In this document: positions 62,359 through 64,000 of the stretch, in pieces
Layout: every line of letters starts with the position of its first letter
Position numbering within the stretch: position 1 is the first letter of the stretch
Assembly (NCBI GenBank): GCA_040080965.1
Contig: JBEBHH010000002.1
Coordinates: 147,827-211,826, forward strand
Reading direction: 5' to 3'
Source of the DNA: SHZI01 sp040080965
GTDB taxonomy: Bacteria; Pseudomonadota; Gammaproteobacteria; Steroidobacterales; GCA-2729495
Length of the DNA: 64,000 nucleotides
The notes under the pieces: model-generated
Seen by the model: only the letters and a program-made list of their open reading frames with translations
What the model was told of the DNA's origin: nothing
Database searches by the model: none
Position numbers and translations under genes: made by a program

Positions 62359-63279
62359 ATGAACCATCGTCTCGCCCTCGCCGGTTGCACGGCACTGCTG
62401 CTCGTACTCTCCGGTTGCGACCAGCTCGGCAACAAGGCGCCCACGCCCGCCGAAACCAACGCCGCATTTGATGCCTTCGTGAAAGCCGCCGCCCGCAAGA
62501 GCGCCGCGGAACTCACGCCCGACGAACTCAAGGAAGCGGTGAACCAGTACGTCGGCATGCAGGTCGCGGCGGAAGCCGCGCTGAAGTCCGGCCTGGAGAA
62601 GGACCCGCAGGTCCGGGCCCAGCTCGACCTGACACGCACCAACGTGCTCAGCGAGTCGCTGCTCCAGCGCTACCTGGAGGCGAATCCGATCACCGACGCC
62701 GACGTCAAGGCCGAGTACGACACCCAGGTGGCCGCCACGCCGCCCGAGTTCCACGCCCGGCACATCCTCGTGGACGACAAGAGCCTGGCCGAGGCGATCA
62801 TCCAGAAGCTGCAGGCCGGCGGCGACTTCGCGGCCCTGGCCAAGGAATACTCCAAGGATGGTTCCGCCCGGAACGGCGGCGACCTGGGCTGGTTCAGCGC
62901 CCAGACGATGGTCAAGGAGTTCGCGGACGCCGTGGCTGCCCTGGAGAAGGGCAAGTTCACCACGGCCCCGGTGCAGACCCAGTTTGGCTGGCACGTGATC
63001 CAGCTGGAGGACACCCGTCCGGCCCAGCTCCCGCCGCTGAACCAGGTCCAGGACCGGGTGAAGCAGCTGGTGCAGAGGAAACGGGTCACGGCCCACCTGC
63101 TGGACCTGCGCAAGGAATCCAAGATCGATGCGGAGAAGCTCACCGCGGCGCTGACTACCTACGCCACGACGCCGAAGGCGCCAGCGGCTGATGCGGCGGC
63201 AACGGCCCCGGCCAGTCCGCCTGCCGCCGACACCACGCCGGCAGCACCGGCGCCGGAGCCGGCAGCACCGCAGCCCTGA
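62359..63279 (+). CDS. Parvulin-type peptidyl-prolyl isomerase lipoprotein
   Basis: 306 residues. Lipobox LVLSGC near residue 20, helical chaperone-like segment (30-130), PpiC domain (FHARHILVDDKSLAEAIIQK, YSKDGSARNGGDLGWFS, TQFGWHVIQLEDTRP) and an Ala/Pro-rich tail. A periplasmic membrane-anchored foldase of the PrsA/PpiC type. A strong terminator hairpin follows 11 bp downstream. Confidence 0.95.
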   Translation: MNHRLALAGCTALLLVLSGCDQLGNKAPTPAETNAAFDAFVKAAARKSAAELTPDELKEAVNQYVGMQVAAEAALKSGLEKDPQVRAQLDLTRTNVLSESLLQRYLEANPITDADVKAEYDTQVAATPPEFHARHILVDDKSLAEAIIQKLQAGGDFAALAKEYSKDGSARNGGDLGWFSAQTMVKEFADAVAALEKGKFTTAPVQTQFGWHVIQLEDTRPAQLPPLNQVQDRVKQLVQRKRVTAHLLDLRKESKIDAEKLTAALTTYATTPKAPAADAAATAPASPPAADTTPAAPAPEPAAPQP

Positions 63280-63289
63280 GTATCGTCCG

Positions 63290-63318
63290 CCGCGGGCCCG
63301 GGCAATCCGGGCCCGCGG
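63290..63318. terminator. Strong GC hairpin terminator after the PPIase gene
   Basis: CCGCGGGCCCGG-N5-CCGGGCCCGCGG, 12-bp perfect arms. No U-run on either side. It lies between the convergent PPIase and cytochrome b561 genes. Confidence 0.75.
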
Positions 63319-63355
63319 TGGAGCCTTGCCACCAGGGCCCGCCCGTCCGGGCACC

Positions 63356-63943
63356 CTAGCTCCCGCGCAGCATCCGCCGGAGCACGTTGTCCTTCGCCAC
63401 GAAGTGGTGCCACAGGGCACCCGCCACGTGCAGCCCCAGCACGACGCTGCCGACCTTCCAGCACGCTTCGTGGATCTCGGCGTAGAACTCGTAAGGCGCG
63501 TGGGAGCCGTCCACAGCCTGCGGCACGATGCGCGGCACGTTCTCAAACCCGAAGAAGAAGATGGGAAACTCACCCTCGTAGGCGGACAGCGTGGCCCAGC
63601 CGCTCAGGGGGAACGCGAAGAGCAGCGCGTAGAGGAACACGTGGGTCAGCCGGGCGAGCCATCTCTGGTAGGTGGCGAGACTGGCCGGCATGTCCGGCGT
63701 GGCGTTCGTCGCTCGCCAGGTCAGGCGCAGGGTGGCCAGGATCAGGATCATGAAACCGTTGGTGTGGTGGATGCGGGAAATCAGCAGGAGTTGCGAGAAG
63801 TCGTAGCTCTTCGTGGCGATCAACTCGTCATAGACCGAGTTCATCCAGAAACCTAGCGGGACCTGCACGGCAATCATCGCGACGATGAGCCAGTGGAGAT
63901 TGCGGGAGACGAGGCCCCAGGCGGTGGCGGTATTGCGCAACAT
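63356..63943 (-). CDS. Cytochrome b561-family diheme membrane protein
   Basis: 195 residues, four membrane helices. Heme-ligand His are in VSRNLHWLIVAMI, ISRIHHTNGFMI, FYAEIHEACW and LGLHVAGALWHHFVAKDNVLRRM (terminal signature of bacterial cytochrome b561). It probably passes electrons between quinone and a periplasmic acceptor such as superoxide. It would be read leftward into the terminator. Confidence 0.93.
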   Translation of the reverse strand: MLRNTATAWGLVSRNLHWLIVAMIAVQVPLGFWMNSVYDELIATKSYDFSQLLLISRIHHTNGFMILILATLRLTWRATNATPDMPASLATYQRWLARLTHVFLYALLFAFPLSGWATLSAYEGEFPIFFFGFENVPRIVPQAVDGSHAPYEFYAEIHEACWKVGSVVLGLHVAGALWHHFVAKDNVLRRMLRGS

Positions 63944-63953
63944 GCGGATTTCC

Positions 63954-64000
63954 CGGCAGGAGCGGCTTCAGCCGCGACCGTCGGGGGTCGCGGCTGAAGC
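63954..64000. repeat. REP-like palindrome (cut by window edge)
   Basis: CCGGCAGGAGCGGCTTCAGC continuing CGCGACC, a five-base loop GTCGG, then GGGTCGCGGCTGAAGC to the end of the window. Third member of the TAGGAGCGGCTTCAGCCGCGA family, here without the AATCGAGTCCGCGAGTC core. It stands 11 bp upstream of the cytochrome b561 start. Confidence 0.85.

Overview
The window is a GC-rich proteobacterial chromosome segment dominated by an anoxygenic photosynthesis gene cluster (PGC) joined directly to a Calvin-cycle cluster. Type-II reaction-centre genes (pufLM, puhA), LH1 genes, a tetraheme PufC, a HiPIP, bacteriochlorophyll a genes and spheroidene/spirilloxanthin-type carotenoid genes mark a purple bacterium. 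The housekeeping edge (secD, yajC, tgt, queA), prfC, an E. coli-type NikR/operator pair and REP-like palindromes of the TAGGAGCGGCTTCAGCCGCGA kind suggest Gammaproteobacteria, possibly a Xanthomonadales/Nevskiales/Steroidobacter-like lineage rather than a classical purple sulfur bacterium. The RuBisCO looks like form IC. The taxonomic placement is inference.

Layout. 1-2664: secD (cut by the edge), yajC, tgt, queA, all leftward. 2809-2895: tRNA-Leu(CAA), occupied by a 6.7-kb integrative island (2837-9643) with 59-bp direct repeats, paired putative integrase arm sites at both ends, an integrase, a translationally coupled Zn-finger/CHC2/RepA-type replication module, and leftward cargo (a secreted protein and a PEP-CTERM protein). 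9669-11397: a PadR-DUF1700-DUF2807 operon with a palindromic operator. 11461-14320: fadH and a crotonase. 14425-19877: bchF, bchC, bchX, bchY, bchZ. 19873-19966: large palindrome. 19962-21815: a PucC-family transporter and, divergently, a HiPIP. 21836-25386: pufBALMC, leftward. 25529-29192: crtF and, divergently, crtD-crtC. 29189-35561: a leftward operon lhaA-puhA-puhB-puhC-puhE-bchO-DUF3422. 35735-40914: aerR, ppsR, bchG, bchP, tspO and a small membrane protein. 40923-43399: membrane hydrolase and cbbR. 43517-49005: cbbLS-cbbX-gph-fbp-prk. 49024-64000: prfC, an exported-looking methyltransferase, a RES-Xre toxin-antitoxin pair, an mmsA-type dehydrogenase, a META lipoprotein, nikR with a perfect NikR operator facing a TonB receptor, arsM, an MBL hydrolase, a DUF1993 protein, a DEAD-box helicase, a parvulin lipoprotein and cytochrome b561.

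How it works together. BchF/C/X/Y/Z, BchG and BchP carry chlorophyllide to esterified bacteriochlorophyll a. CrtF/D/C modify carotenoids. PufBALM plus PuhA form the RC-LH1 core, assembled by PuhB/C/E and LhaA, and re-reduced through PufC and HiPIP. AerR and PpsR are the regulators. TGT-N12-ACA-type PpsR boxes can be read at bchC and puf, in both cases as two boxes 8 bp apart covering -35 and -10, and in the lhaA/aerR spacer. The cbb operon uses the resulting ATP and reductant for CO2 fixation. Genes for magnesium chelatase, the dark/light protochlorophyllide steps, acsF/bchE and crtB/crtI are not in this window, so the PGC is either split or continues elsewhere.
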